The notes beneath the pieces were generated by a model. It was not told where the DNA came from. It saw nothing but the letters and a program-made list of their open reading frames with translations, and made no database searches. 64,000 bases of DNA from Streptomyces sp. WAC08241 (GTDB lineage Bacteria; Actinomycetota; Actinomycetes; Streptomycetales; Streptomycetaceae), in NCBI GenBank assembly GCA_007858575.1, contig CP042279.1, forward strand, positions 6,107,001 through 6,171,000. Direction: 5' to 3'. Made by a program: the position numbers and the translations under genes. Shown piece after piece: positions 1-8,125 of the stretch (positions are counted from its first letter, which is position 1; every line of letters starts with the position of its first letter).

Positions 1-137
1 AGCCCCGTCCCGAGGGTAGTATCGCCTACGGCTCCCCGGACCTGCGCCGGATGCACGTCGGCTTCCACAGGGTCATGTACGAGATCACCGAGGCCACCGT
101 CACCATCGTGGTCATCCACGTCGGCCGCCTCGGCTGA
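1..137 (+). CDS. RelE/ParE-family toxin, C-terminal fragment cut by the window edge
   Basis: Only the last 44 residues are present, read from base 3 to the TGA at 135-137. The end has the form HVGFHRVMYEI then TVTIVVIHVGRLG, matching the last two beta strands of RelE/ParE toxins, where a conserved Arg in the R-V-(I/L/M)-Y-E motif helps bind or cleave mRNA on the ribosome. RelE toxins inhibit translation and are normally paired with an upstream antitoxin, which would lie outside the window. Family assignment rests on this short tail only. Confidence 0.6.
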   Translation, partial: PRPEGSIAYGSPDLRRMHVGFHRVMYEITEATVTIVVIHVGRLG

Positions 138-204
138 CGCCCCCGTTTTGGCCCTCCCTCGCGCCTGCCGTGACGGAGCCCGGTACCGGGCCACCACCCC
201 GTCG

Positions 205-1016
205 TCACTGCAGGACGACGCTCACGCCCCGCCCTTCGAGGATCTCCAGGAGCAGGCCGAACAGCGGCGTTTCGCGGTCGTAGTCGGGCGAGGGCTCCGA
301 CAGGCGCGTCCGGGACTCGGTCGAGGAGTCCCAGTGCAGGGTGAACGGAGGCCGCGCCCCAGCCGCCGCAGAGGCAGTCGTCCAGGGCGTCGAGGTTCCG
401 GCCGAAGTAGCCGCCGGGGCCGTTGACGGCCTCGCCGAGCGCGCAGTAGAAGCTGTCCTCGTCCACGACGTGCCGGCCGTCCAGGGTGAGCACGCGGCCC
501 GCGGAGGCGTCGGGGCTTCCCGGTGCCGGTACTCCCGGGACCACAGCGTCACCGACAGCCACGCGCGCCTGTCCTCGGGCGTGAGTCCGTGCCACATGCC
601 GGTGCGGTTCAAGCGCCCCGTGCGGATCAGGTCCCACGCCCGTTCCGCTCCGGGCAGGGCGTCCCCGCACCACAGGGTCACGGTGAGGTCGAGGAGGCCG
701 GTGCCGCGGGCGGAGGGCTCGGCGTCGACGACGGTGACCTCGCTGACGAAGTAGGAGCCCATGGTGGCACCGTCGTCGTCGAGGAGGGCGAGCCAGGCGT
801 TCCCCGCCGTGGCGCGCCGGCCGCCGATACGGCCGAGGCTCTTCAGCAGGCCGCCCTGCGGAAGGCAGCCTTCGAGGCGCACCCGGCGCGCGTCCTCCGC
901 GTCCGGCAGGGGCGCGAAGAGCCCTCGGCTCCGCGGGCGGAGCCCCAGAAGTCGTCGTCCTCGTCCGAGGCCAGCGTGTATCTCTGTCCCTCGCCGGCCT
1001 GATCTGCCGCCTGCAT
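205..1016 (-). CDS. Barstar-family protein with N-terminal extension
   Basis: The C-terminal half reads VLTLDGRHVVDEDSFYCALG, then GPGGYFGRNLDALDDCLCGG, then LLEILEGRGVSVVL. This is the barstar fold: an Asp/Asn-rich loop after the first helix (the GRNLDALDDCL motif) that in barstar plugs the RNase active site. About 130 residues precede it, containing TMGSYFVSEVTVVD and DLTVTLWCGDALPGAERAWD, a domain I do not recognise. ATG at 1016 is chosen because it opens the only Met-led N-terminus (MQAADQAGEGQRYTL). The frame breaks near 925, 515 and 355. No barnase-type RNase is visible nearby, so it may be a solitary immunity protein for a distant or foreign RNase. Confidence 0.65.
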
Positions 1017-1094
1017 CGCACCCCTGGGCAAAGCGCTGAGTCCATGGCCGCTCGGTGTGCCCCTCGTGACCGTGCCGTCACGCCCGCCGAAAAC

Positions 1095-1119
1095 AGTAGC
1101 CATGGCTATAGTAGCCATG
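1095..1119. promoter_or_regulatory. Probable MarR operator overlapping the promoter
   Basis: CATGGCTA (1101-1108), spacer TAG, TAGCCATG (1112-1119) forms a perfect 8-bp inverted repeat. The decamer AGTAGCCATG also occurs twice as a direct repeat (1095-1104 and 1110-1119), 15 bp apart. The block is 12 bp upstream of the marR start at 1132 in an unusually AT-rich stretch, which suits autoregulation by the adjacent MarR dimer. Confidence 0.7.
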
Positions 1120-1131
1120 TATTTTATCTGT

Positions 1132-1628
1132 ATGAGCGAGGTATCCCCGGGCCCCACGCCCGGCTTCCTGGTGTGGCGGCTCGCCAACAAATGGCGCGTC
1201 GCGGTCGATCGCGCGGTGGCCCCGCTGGGCCTCACCCACGCGCAGTACTCGCTGGTCGCCTCGCTGTACGGCATGCAGCGCGTCGGCGAGCGGCCCAGTC
1301 AGCGCCGGCTCGCCGACCACACCGGCCTGGAGGCGCTGTACGTCTCGAAGCTGGCGCGCGCCCTGGAGGCGGCCGGCCTGGTCGAGCGCACGCGCGACCC
1401 CCGCGACCCGCGCGCCGTGCAACTCGCCCTCACCGAGCAGGGCCGGACCGTCACGCGGCGGGCCATCGCGGTGGTCCAGGAGCTGCTCCGGCAGTTGCTG
1501 GAGCCGCTCGGCGGCCCCGACGCCCCCGGACCCGTGCGTTCACCGAGGAGCTGACGGCCCTGCTCGACGTACCCCTCGTTCCATCCCCGTCGACGGACGA
1601 CCAGAGCACCCGGAGGGAAACATCATGA
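1132..1628 (+). CDS. MarR-family transcriptional regulator
   Basis: Winged-helix dimer of about 165 residues. MSEVSPGPTPGFLVWRLANK is followed by LTHAQYSLVASLYG, the recognition region RRLADHTGLEALYVSKLARA, and the wing VERTRDPRDPRAVQLALTEQG with the D-x-R-D-x-R signature of MarR proteins. ATG at 1132 gives the usual length; an upstream ATG at 1099 would lie inside the operator. The frame breaks near 1525, after which the C-terminus continues as RAFTEELTALLDVPLVP. Its stop overlaps the next start (ATGA), so the two genes are translationally coupled. Such regulators usually sense small phenolic or oxidising ligands; the ligand is unknown here. Confidence 0.85.
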
Positions 1629-2058
1629 CCACCACCGCTGACGCCCGTGCCCTCGGCCTGGCGCACTACGCCGCCCGCGGCGTCCTGGAGCACGTCCTCG
1701 CCCGGCACGGCGTCACGTTCCACCAGCAGGTCGCCCTGCGCGCCGCCGTCACTGCCGAGACCCCGCAGACGCGGGACGGCCTCGTCGCCCTGGTCCGGGG
1801 CTCTCTCAAGGCCGATCCGGACGGCATCCGCGCCACCCTCGACGACCTGCTGGCCGAGCGGCTGCTCGTCGCGGACGGCCCGCACCTCCGCCCCACGGAC
1901 GCGGGACGCGACCTGCTCGCCGCCGTCGCCGCGGAGACCGCCCCGTCAGCGCCCGCATCTGGGGCGGAATACCCGCCGAGGACCTGGCCGCCGCCGGCCG
2001 CGTCCTCGCCCTGGTCACCGAACGCGCCGACGCGGAACTCGCGGCGCTGACCGCCTGA
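1625..2058 (+). CDS. MarR-like winged-helix partner protein
   Basis: About 144 residues starting MTTTADARALGLAHYAARGV, with HQQVALRAAVTAETP, LDDLLAERLLVADGPHLRPT as a winged-helix-like segment, and a C-terminus GRVLALVTERADAELAALTA after a frame break near 1945. It looks like a diverged MarR/PadR paralogue placed four bases into the preceding marR gene. The pair probably forms a bicistronic unit under the operator at 1095-1119. It lacks the D-x-R-D-x-R wing motif, so it may act as a heteromeric partner or ligand-binding accessory and not as an independent DNA binder. That role is inference. Confidence 0.6.
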
Positions 2059-2090
2059 CCCCCGCGTCGCCACCCGACGGCCCCGGCGGC

Positions 2091-2558
2091 TCAGTACATG
2101 GCCAACGTGCCCTGCTCCGTCTCGTAGAAGGAGAGCCCGCGGCGGATGTCCTCGCGGCTGTAGCGCAGGGGCGCGAAGGTCCCGATCGTCAGCTTGTAGC
2201 TCTCGGACGCGCCGGGGACCTTGAAGGAGAACGAGAGGTGGCAGTTCTTGAACGAGGAGCTGCCCCTGGTGTAGGTGGTCCGGATCTTCTCGGAGCCGAG
2301 GACCCGGCCCTCGTCGTCCGTCACGCGGACCTCCATCCCGAGCCGCGACGTGGCGTCCGGCGAGGGCGTGCAGGGCTTGCCGAGTTCGGGGTCCTCACCG
2401 CCGGCGGTCAGGGGGACGTCGACCCCGCCGCTGATGGCGAGCATCACCGGAGAGGGCGTCGCGCTCCGCGGTGTGCCCTTCGCGTCCTCCGTCGCACCGG
2501 TGCACCCCACCAGGCCGGCCAGGCCCAGAACCAGGCCACAGGCCCACAACGCTCGCAT
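2091..2558 (-). CDS. Small secreted lipoprotein of unknown function
   Basis: Intact, 155 residues. The N-terminus MRALWACGLVLGLAGLVGC is a lipoprotein signal peptide with lipobox L-V-G-C, so the mature protein should be anchored by its Cys on the outer face of the membrane. The exported part is beta-rich (VRVTDDEGRVLGSEKIRTTY, SYKLTIGTFAPLRYSREDI) and ends YETEQGTLAMY. ATG at 2558 is preferred over an in-frame GTG at 2567 because an AAGGGG ribosome site sits 8-9 bases before it. No family recognised. Confidence 0.75.
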   Translation of the reverse strand: MRALWACGLVLGLAGLVGCTGATEDAKGTPRSATPSPVMLAISGGVDVPLTAGGEDPELGKPCTPSPDATSRLGMEVRVTDDEGRVLGSEKIRTTYTRGSSSFKNCHLSFSFKVPGASESYKLTIGTFAPLRYSREDIRRGLSFYETEQGTLAMY

Positions 2559-2612
2559 TCGTCCCACCCCTTGCGCCCGCGGACAGGCCGTCCGCCACGG
2601 GTGGCGTGTACC

Positions 2613-3337
2613 TTACACAGTCCTCGCGGCGGGCCGGAGCGCTCCGTTACGCGACCGCCCCTCCTCCTCGTACGGGAACAGCGCGAGCGGCGTCTCCTCC
2701 TGGAAGAAGGTCTTCGCGCGGATCAGGGCCCGGGTGTCGGCGCGGACGCGGCCCGGGCGGGAGCCCGTGCCCGTCAGGACGCCGCCGAAGCGCATGCGGA
2801 GGTAGGCGGCCGAGTGGTTCAGGGAGGTGACCAGGCCCCCGGCGACGACGTGTTCGTCGTGGGCCAGGGCCGTCACGCCCCAGGGTGCCGCCCGCCATGC
2901 GCTCCTTGAAGTCCGAGCCGGGGACGTTCAGCCAGCCCGACCAGTAGTCGAGGTAGCGCTTGGTCTGGGCCGAGAGGCTGTACCAGTACAGGGGCGACAC
3001 GATGACCACGTCCGTGGCCTCCACCGTCGCCTCCAGGAGCAGCTTCTCCGTCTCGTTCACCGGCGGGCCTGTGACCTCGTGCCGCCCGTCCTGGAAGTCC
3101 GGCAGCGGCAGCCCGTTCAGGTCCACCCAGCGCTGCGGGACGCCGGCCGGCAGGTGCGCCGCCGCCTCGCGGGCCAGGATCTCCGAGTTGCCGTCCGCGC
3201 GGGAGCTGCCCAGGACGAAGAGGAACGAGCGGTTCGAGAAGTCCCGGGTCCCGGGGAGGGGAGAGGGAGAGGGAAGGGGAGGCAGGGGAATCCTGGGTCT
3301 CGGGGGATTCCGGGGCGTGCGGGGTGTCCAGGGCCAT
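2613..3337 (-). CDS. NADPH-dependent FMN reductase-like flavodoxin-fold oxidoreductase
   Basis: After a variable N-terminus comes the flavodoxin-fold core: FLFVLGSSRADGNSEILARE (beta1 and the phosphate-binding loop for FMN), VNETEKLLLEATVEATDVVI, then SPLYWYSLSAQTKRYLDYWS, the isoalloxazine-binding loop of the NADPH-dependent FMN reductase / NAD(P)H:quinone reductase group. The C-terminus is HDEHVVAGGLVTSLNHSAAY and AKTFFQEETPLALFPYEEE. It should reduce flavin or quinones with NAD(P)H in the cytoplasm. The frame breaks near 3250 and 2880. The ATG at 3337 is the first plausible start, but the Pro/Ser-rich first 40 residues may be untranslated. Confidence 0.75.
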
Positions 3338-3552
3338 GGCTGCTGCTCCGTCTCGTGAGGTGTCCGGTGCCAACTCCGGTCCCCGCGGAGGTATTCCGTC
3401 CCCGTGGCCCCGCCCGCCCCGCCCCCCGCCGCCGATCGGTTGAGTCTCCGCACCCCCACCGGCCCGGTGCGCGGGCGACCGGCGGCGGGGCCCTAGCGTG
3501 CGGAGTGCCCGCCCTTCCGCGGCGCACCCCGTCGTTCTACCGAGAGGTCCCC

Positions 3553-3744
3553 ATGCGTTCCCTGCTGACCGCCCTCGCCGTCGGTGCCATCGTCCTCGGC
3601 TCCGCCGGTGCCGCCAGCGCCGACGTGTACGTCGACTACGAGCCGGAGCCCTCGTACACCCTCGTCTTCGGCGACTGGTTCCAGTTCGCGGAGGGCGACG
3701 TCTTCAACGCCGGGCACGACAACACCGTCGGCTCCGACGACTGA
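3553..3744 (+). CDS. Small secreted protein, 63 aa
   Basis: ATG at 3553 follows GAGAGG by 7 bases. Residues 1-24 (MRSLLTALAVGAIVLGSAGA, then ASA) form a Sec signal peptide with A-x-A cleavage. The mature peptide of about 39 residues is acidic and aromatic (DVYVDYEPEPSYTLVFGDWF, then GDVFNAGHDNTVGSDD). It is small, has no Cys, and resembles no family I can name. It lies between two minus-strand genes, so it is its own transcription unit. Confidence 0.75.
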   Translation: MRSLLTALAVGAIVLGSAGAASADVYVDYEPEPSYTLVFGDWFQFAEGDVFNAGHDNTVGSDD

Positions 3745-3819
3745 CTCCCGCGGCGCGGCTGGGGCCCTTTCGGGGCCCCGCCCGTCAGCTCCTCGTTCTC
3801 TCGCCGCGCTCGCGGCGCT

Positions 3820-4173
3820 TCAGCTCTCCTCGCGGCGGCGCAGATCCGCCTCCCAGTCCTTGAGGAGGGCGTCGTCGTCGGCCTTCGCGGCGGACCCGTC
3901 GTCCTTGAGCGACTTCAGGAACTCCGGGTTGTCGTCCGGCGCCACCCAGCCGCCCGCACCGCCCGCGCCGAACGCACCGCGCCGGCCTCCCGCCCCGCGC
4001 TCCTTGCCCGCGACGATCCAGCCGATCGCGCCGACGATCGAGAACAGCAGGATCACGATGGCCCACACCGGCTTCGGAAGGTGCTTGACCTCTTCCTCCG
4101 GGGTGTTCAGGCAGTCGATGAAGGCGTAGATCATCAGCGCCAGCGGCAGGATGAACAGCAGCGCCCTGAGCAT
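3820..4173 (-). CDS. PLDc_N-type two-helix membrane protein
   Basis: Intact, 117 residues. The N-terminal half is MLRALLFILPLALMIYAFID then LPKPVWAIVILLFSIVGAIG, two membrane helices joined by an acidic loop, matching the phospholipase D-nuclease N-terminal (PLDc_N) domain found in small actinobacterial membrane proteins. A Gly/Arg linker leads to an acidic-basic cytoplasmic tail (LKDDGSAAKADDDALLKDWE). ATG at 4173 removes an upstream basic stretch that does not belong to the family. It is divergent from the menaquinone genes and just upstream of them; no catalytic role is implied. Confidence 0.75.
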   Translation of the reverse strand: MLRALLFILPLALMIYAFIDCLNTPEEEVKHLPKPVWAIVILLFSIVGAIGWIVAGKERGAGGRRGAFGAGGAGGWVAPDDNPEFLKSLKDDGSAAKADDDALLKDWEADLRRREES

Positions 4174-4261
4174 GTGGGACAGCCCCTGGAAGTGGTGGCG
4201 GGGCGCGCTTCGGCGGCCCCGGTGACAGGTCAAGGGTAGCCGGTGACCGATACTTGCCCCT

Positions 4262-5717
4262 ATGGCTTACGACGATCTCCGCTCGCTGCTCAGGGCCCTC
4301 GAGCGCGAAGGCGACCTCAAGCGCATCAAGGCCGAAGTCGACCCGTACCTGGAGGTCGGGGAGATCGTCGACCGCGTGAACAAGGCGGGAGGCCCGGCGC
4401 TCCTCTTCGAGAACGTCAAGGGCTCCTCCATGCCGCTCGCGATGAACGTCTTCGGGACGGACCGCCGGCTGCTCAAGGCGCTCGGCCTGACGTCGTACGG
4501 CGAGATCAGCGAGAAGATCGGCGGCCTCCTCAAGCCGGAGCTGCCGCAGGGCTTCGTCGGGGTCCGCGAGGCCTTCGGCAAGCTCGGCTCGATGGTCCAC
4601 GTGCCGCCGAAGAAGGTGAAGTCCGGCGACGCCCCCGTGCAGGAGGTCGTCCTCACCGGCGACGACGTCGACCTGGAGAAGCTGCCCGCGCTCTTCACCT
4701 GGCCGAAGGACGGCGGCTCCTTCTTCAACCTGGGGCTCACCCACACCAAGCACCCCGAGACCGGCGTGCGGAACCTCGGCCTCTACCGGCTCCAGCGGCA
4801 CGACAAGCGCACCATCGGCATGCACTGGCAGATCCACAAGGACAGCCGGAACCACTACGCGGTCGCGGCCGAGCGCGGCGAGCGGCTGCCGGTCGCCATC
4901 GCCTTCGGCTGCCCGCCCGCCGTGACGTACGCCTCGACGGCCCCGCTGCCCGGCGACATCGACGAGTACCTCTTCGCCGGCTTCGTGCAGGGCAAGCGGA
5001 TCGAGATGGTCGACTGCAAGACCGTCCCGCTCCAGGTCCCGGCGCAGGCCGAGGTCGTCGTCGAGGGCTGGCTGGAGCCGGGCGAGACGCTCCCGAGGGC
5101 CCCTTCGGCGACCACACCGGCTTCTACACCCCGCAGGAGCCCTTCCCCGCCCTGACGATCGACTGCGTCACCATGCGGAAGCGCCCGCTGCTCCAGTCGA
5201 TCGTGGTCGGCCGGCCGCCGACCGAGGACGGGCCGCTCGGGCGGGCCACGGAGCGCTTCTTCCTGCCCCTGCTCAAGATCATCGTGCCGGACATCGTGGA
5301 CTACCACCTGCCGGAGTCCGGCGGCTTCCACAACTGCGCGATCGTCTCGATCGACAAGAAGTACCCGAAGCACGCGCAGAAGGTCATGCACGCCATCTGG
5401 GGCGCGCACATGATGTCGCTGACCAAGCTGATCGTCGTGGTCGACAAGGACTGCGACGTGCACGACCTGCACGAGGTCGCCTGGCGGGCCCTCGGCAACA
5501 CCGACTACGCCCGTGACCTCACCGTCGTCGAGGGCCGGTCGACCACCTCGACCACGCCTCCTACCAGCAGTTCTGGGGCGGCAAGGCGGGCATCGACGCC
5601 ACGAAGAAGCTCCCCGAGGAGGGCTACACCCGGGACGGCGGCTGGCCGGACATGGTCGAGTCGGACCCGGCGACGGCCGCCCTCGTGGACCGACGGTGGA
5701 AGGAGTACGGACTGTGA
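4262..5717 (+). CDS. UbiD-family decarboxylase of menaquinone synthesis
   Basis: About 485 residues, the usual UbiD length. Recognisable blocks are KRIKAEVDPYLEVGEIVDRV, NLGLYRLQRHDKRTIGMHWQ (prenyl-FMN and Mn2+ binding region), EGPFGDHTGFYTPQEPFPAL (carrying catalytic E-G-P-F-G-D-H), and MSLTKLIVVVDKDCDVHD. UbiD enzymes use prenylated FMN, made by UbiX, to remove an aromatic carboxylate. Given mqnE in the same block, this should be the late decarboxylation of the futalosine menaquinone pathway. The frame breaks near 5098 and 5538. Its stop overlaps the GTG of the prenyltransferase gene (GTGA), so the genes are coupled. Confidence 0.88.
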
Positions 5718-6614
5718 CGACCGCGGCCGTGCCGGGCGCCCAGCCCGGACGCACCAAAGCCTTCCTGCGGCTCGTGATGATCGAGCACTCGGTCTTCGCG
5801 CTGCCCTTCGCGTACATCGCCGCGCTCACCGCGATGTTCCGGGTCGACGAGCACGTCCACTGGTGGACGCTGCTGCTCGTCACCGTCTGCATGGTGGGGC
5901 TGCGGACCTTCGCCATGGCCTGCAACCGGATCATCGACCGCGAGATCGACGCGCGTAATCCGCGGACGGCCGGCCGGGAGCTGGTGACCGGGGCGGTGTC
6001 CGTGCGGTCCGCGTGGACCGGGGCCGGGATCGCCGTCGTGGTGTTCCTGGGGCCGCCGCCCTGCTCAACCCGCTCTGCCTGGCGCTCGCGCCGCTCGCCG
6101 TCGTGCCGATGGTGGTCTATCCGTACGGGAAGAGGTTCACGAACTTCCCGCACGCGATCCTGGGGCTCGCCCAGGCCATGGGGCCCGTCGGCGCCTGGCT
6201 CGCGGTGACCGGGGAGTGGTCCTGGGACGCGGTGATCCTGGGGCTCGCGGTGGGCGTGTGGATCGGCGGCTTCGACCTGATCTTCGCCTGCCAGGACGTG
6301 CAGGCGGACCGGGCGCACGGCGTGAAGTCGGTCCCGGCCCGCTTCGGGATCCCGGCCGCCCTGTGGGCGCGCGCGGCTCGGCGGTCGTGACGACCGGACT
6401 GCTCGTCTGGTACGCGCTCGCCACCGGCGCCGGGCTCTTCTTCTGGGTCGGCCTGGCGGTCGTCGTGGTGGCGTTCTGCTACGAGCACACGATCGTGAAG
6501 CCGCACGACCTGTCCCGGCTGAACCGCGCGTTCTTCACGACGAACGGCTTCATCGGGATCAGCCTGTTCGTCTGCGCGCTCCTCGACCTGCTGGTCCGCG
6601 GGCTCACCCCGTAG
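5714..6614 (+). CDS. mqnP: UbiA-family prenyltransferase (menaquinone pathway)
   Basis: Integral membrane protein of about 299 residues. The first Asp-rich motif is NRIIDREIDARNPRTAGREL (N-x3-D-x3-D) and the second is FACQDVQADRAHGVKSVPAR (D-x3-D). These bind Mg-polyprenyl diphosphate in UbiA enzymes. Hydrophobic helices surround them (FALPFAYIAALTAMF, LLVTVCMVGLRTFAM, VVVVAFCYEHTIV, LFVCALLDLLVRG). GTG at 5714 overlaps the UbiD stop. It should attach the polyprenyl tail to the naphthoate ring before or around decarboxylation. The frame breaks near 6052 and 6377. Confidence 0.88.
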
Positions 6615-6692
6615 CTCCGCAGCCCCGACGTCCCGGACCCGTCCCGGACCGCCCCGGATCGTCCCGGACCCCTCACGGATAGGCTCGACGGC

Positions 6693-7361
6693 ATGAACGA
6701 CGGCAAGCGCACCCCTGGATCGTGGGGGTTTCCGGGGCGTCGGGCACGCCGTACGCCGCCGCCGTCCTGAGGGGGCTGCTCGCCGCCGGGGAGAGCGTCG
6801 ACCTGGTCGTGTCCCGGGCCTCGCGGCTCACGCTGCTCGACGAGACCGGGATCTCCTTCCGGGACGCGCACTGGCGCGAGGACCTGGCGGCCTGGCTGGC
6901 GCGGGGCGCCGACGGGAAGCCGGACACGTTCGACGTGGACCTGGCGGACGTGCGGTACTGGCCGGCCGGGGACCTGGGTGCGGGCCCGTCCTCGGGGTCG
7001 TACCCGGCGAAGGGGATGCTGGTGGTGCCGGCCTCGACCGCCGCGGTGGCGGGAGTGGCCCTGGGGCTCTCGAAGGACCTGTTGCAGCGGGTCGCGAGCG
7101 TGACGCTGAAGGAGCGGCGGCCGCTGGTGGTCGCCGTGCGGGAGACCCCGCTCAACGGGCAGACGCTGAGGCACATGAGTGGCGCTGGACGAGGCGGGCG
7201 CCGTGGTGCTGCCCGCCTCTCCGGCGTTCTACGCGGGGGCGACGCACATCCAGGATCTGGTGGACTTCGTCGCCGGGCGGGTACTGGACGCGGCGAAGGT
7301 GCCGCACCGGTTGTACCGCCGCTGGGAGGGAGAGCTGGGTGCGGCTCTCCGGTCTGATTAG
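6693..7361 (+). CDS. UbiX-family flavin prenyltransferase
   Basis: About 222 residues. The N-terminus PWIVGVSGASGTPYAAAVLR is the UbiX FMN-binding start (G-x-S-G-A-S-G). Downstream are SRASRLTLLDETG, MLVVPASTAAVAGVALGLSK, RRPLVVAVRETPLNGQTLRH (R-P-L-V-L-x-x-R-E motif that binds the dimethylallyl phosphate) and LALDEAGAVVLPASPAFYAG. UbiX makes the prenyl-FMN cofactor that the neighbouring UbiD needs. The frame breaks near 6712 and 7178. Its last codons overlap a convergent 44-residue gene by four bases. Confidence 0.87.
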
Positions 7362-7492
7362 CGCTTCTTCGCGCGCTTCTGAGGAGCGCGCTTCGAGGCG
7401 GGGACGGGCTGGTGGGCACGCGAGCGGTTGGCCAGGTCCTGCAGCTCGCGCATGCGGGCGTAGGCCATCTCGATCGTGTACACGGTGAACAC
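7358..7492 (-). CDS. 44-residue basic protein convergent with ubiX
   Basis: Reads MFTVYTIEMAYARMRELQDL, then ANRSRAHQPVPASK and a very basic tail RAPQKRAKKR. The GTG start at 7492 is preceded by CAGGAG at a good distance. The amphipathic middle and Lys/Arg tail suggest a nucleic-acid- or membrane-associated peptide. I do not recognise a family. Its stop overlaps the ubiX stop region, and its 5' end points toward the lrp gene, with which it shares a divergent promoter region of about 115 bp. Confidence 0.65.
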   Translation of the reverse strand: MFTVYTIEMAYARMRELQDLANRSRAHQPVPASKRAPQKRAKKR

Positions 7493-7497
7493 CACTC

Positions 7498-7577
7498 CTG
7501 AAAGATCGTCTTTGATCTGCTGAAAGATTCACAGGGTGTCGCCCCTGTGTACCTTAGATTCTATACCTAAACTCGCG
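7498..7577. promoter_or_regulatory. Candidate Lrp-type control region between the 44-aa gene and lrp
   Basis: An AT-rich island in GC-rich DNA. CTGAAAGAT occurs twice (7498-7506 and 7521-7529), flanking GATCGTCTTTGATC, and a short inverted repeat TTAG...CTAA follows at about 7555-7571. Lrp/AsnC octamers bind such degenerate repeats and often control their own divergent promoter. Assignment to the adjacent Lrp is inference. Confidence 0.4.
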
Positions 7578-7608
7578 GTATCGCTGGACAATGGAAGGCC
7601 TCATACCT

Positions 7609-8063
7609 ATGGACGCCGTGGACAGGCAGCTCATCCAGGCCCTGCGCGAGAACGGACGCGCCTCGTACGCCGAACTCGGCCGGCTCGTCGGGCTCTCCGG
7701 CCCTCCGTCACCGACCGCATCAACCGCCTGGAGGCGGCCGGGGTCATCACCGGCTACCGCGCCACCGTCGACGCCGCCTCGCTCGGCCTCGGCGTCACCG
7801 CCCTCATCGGCATCTCGCTCTCCGACGCCGCCGACCACGAGGACGTGGCCCGCCGGCTCAAGGACCTCGCCGAGATCGAGGACTGCTGGTTCATCGCCGG
7901 CGACGACTCCTTCATGCTCAAGGTCCGCGCGAACGACGTCGACGGCCTGGAGAAGACGATCCGCCGCCTCAGCGGCACCCGGGGCGTCTCCCGCACCCGC
8001 ACGACGATCGTGCTCTCCACCAAGTGGGAGAACCGCGTCGGAGAGCTGCCCGAGGAGGGCTGA
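7609..8063 (+). CDS. Lrp/AsnC-family regulator in the menaquinone block
   Basis: About 151 residues. MDAVDRQLIQALRENGRASY then AELGRLVGLSGP-SVTDRINRLE is the N-terminal helix-turn-helix of Lrp/AsnC. The rest (LGVTALIGISLSD, EIEDCWFIAGDDSFMLKVRA, LEKTIRRLSGTRGVSRTRTT, IVLSTKWENR) is the RAM ligand-binding domain. ATG at 7609 gives the family length; ATG at 7591 is possible. The frame breaks near 7702, inside the helix-turn-helix. Placed between ubiX and mqnE, it may tune menaquinone genes or sense an amino acid; the effector cannot be read from sequence. Confidence 0.85.
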
Positions 8064-8125
8064 GCGCGGGCCTGAGAGTACGGTGAACGGCGAAGCACGG
8101 ATATCGGAGAAAGGGAGGCGGCCGC

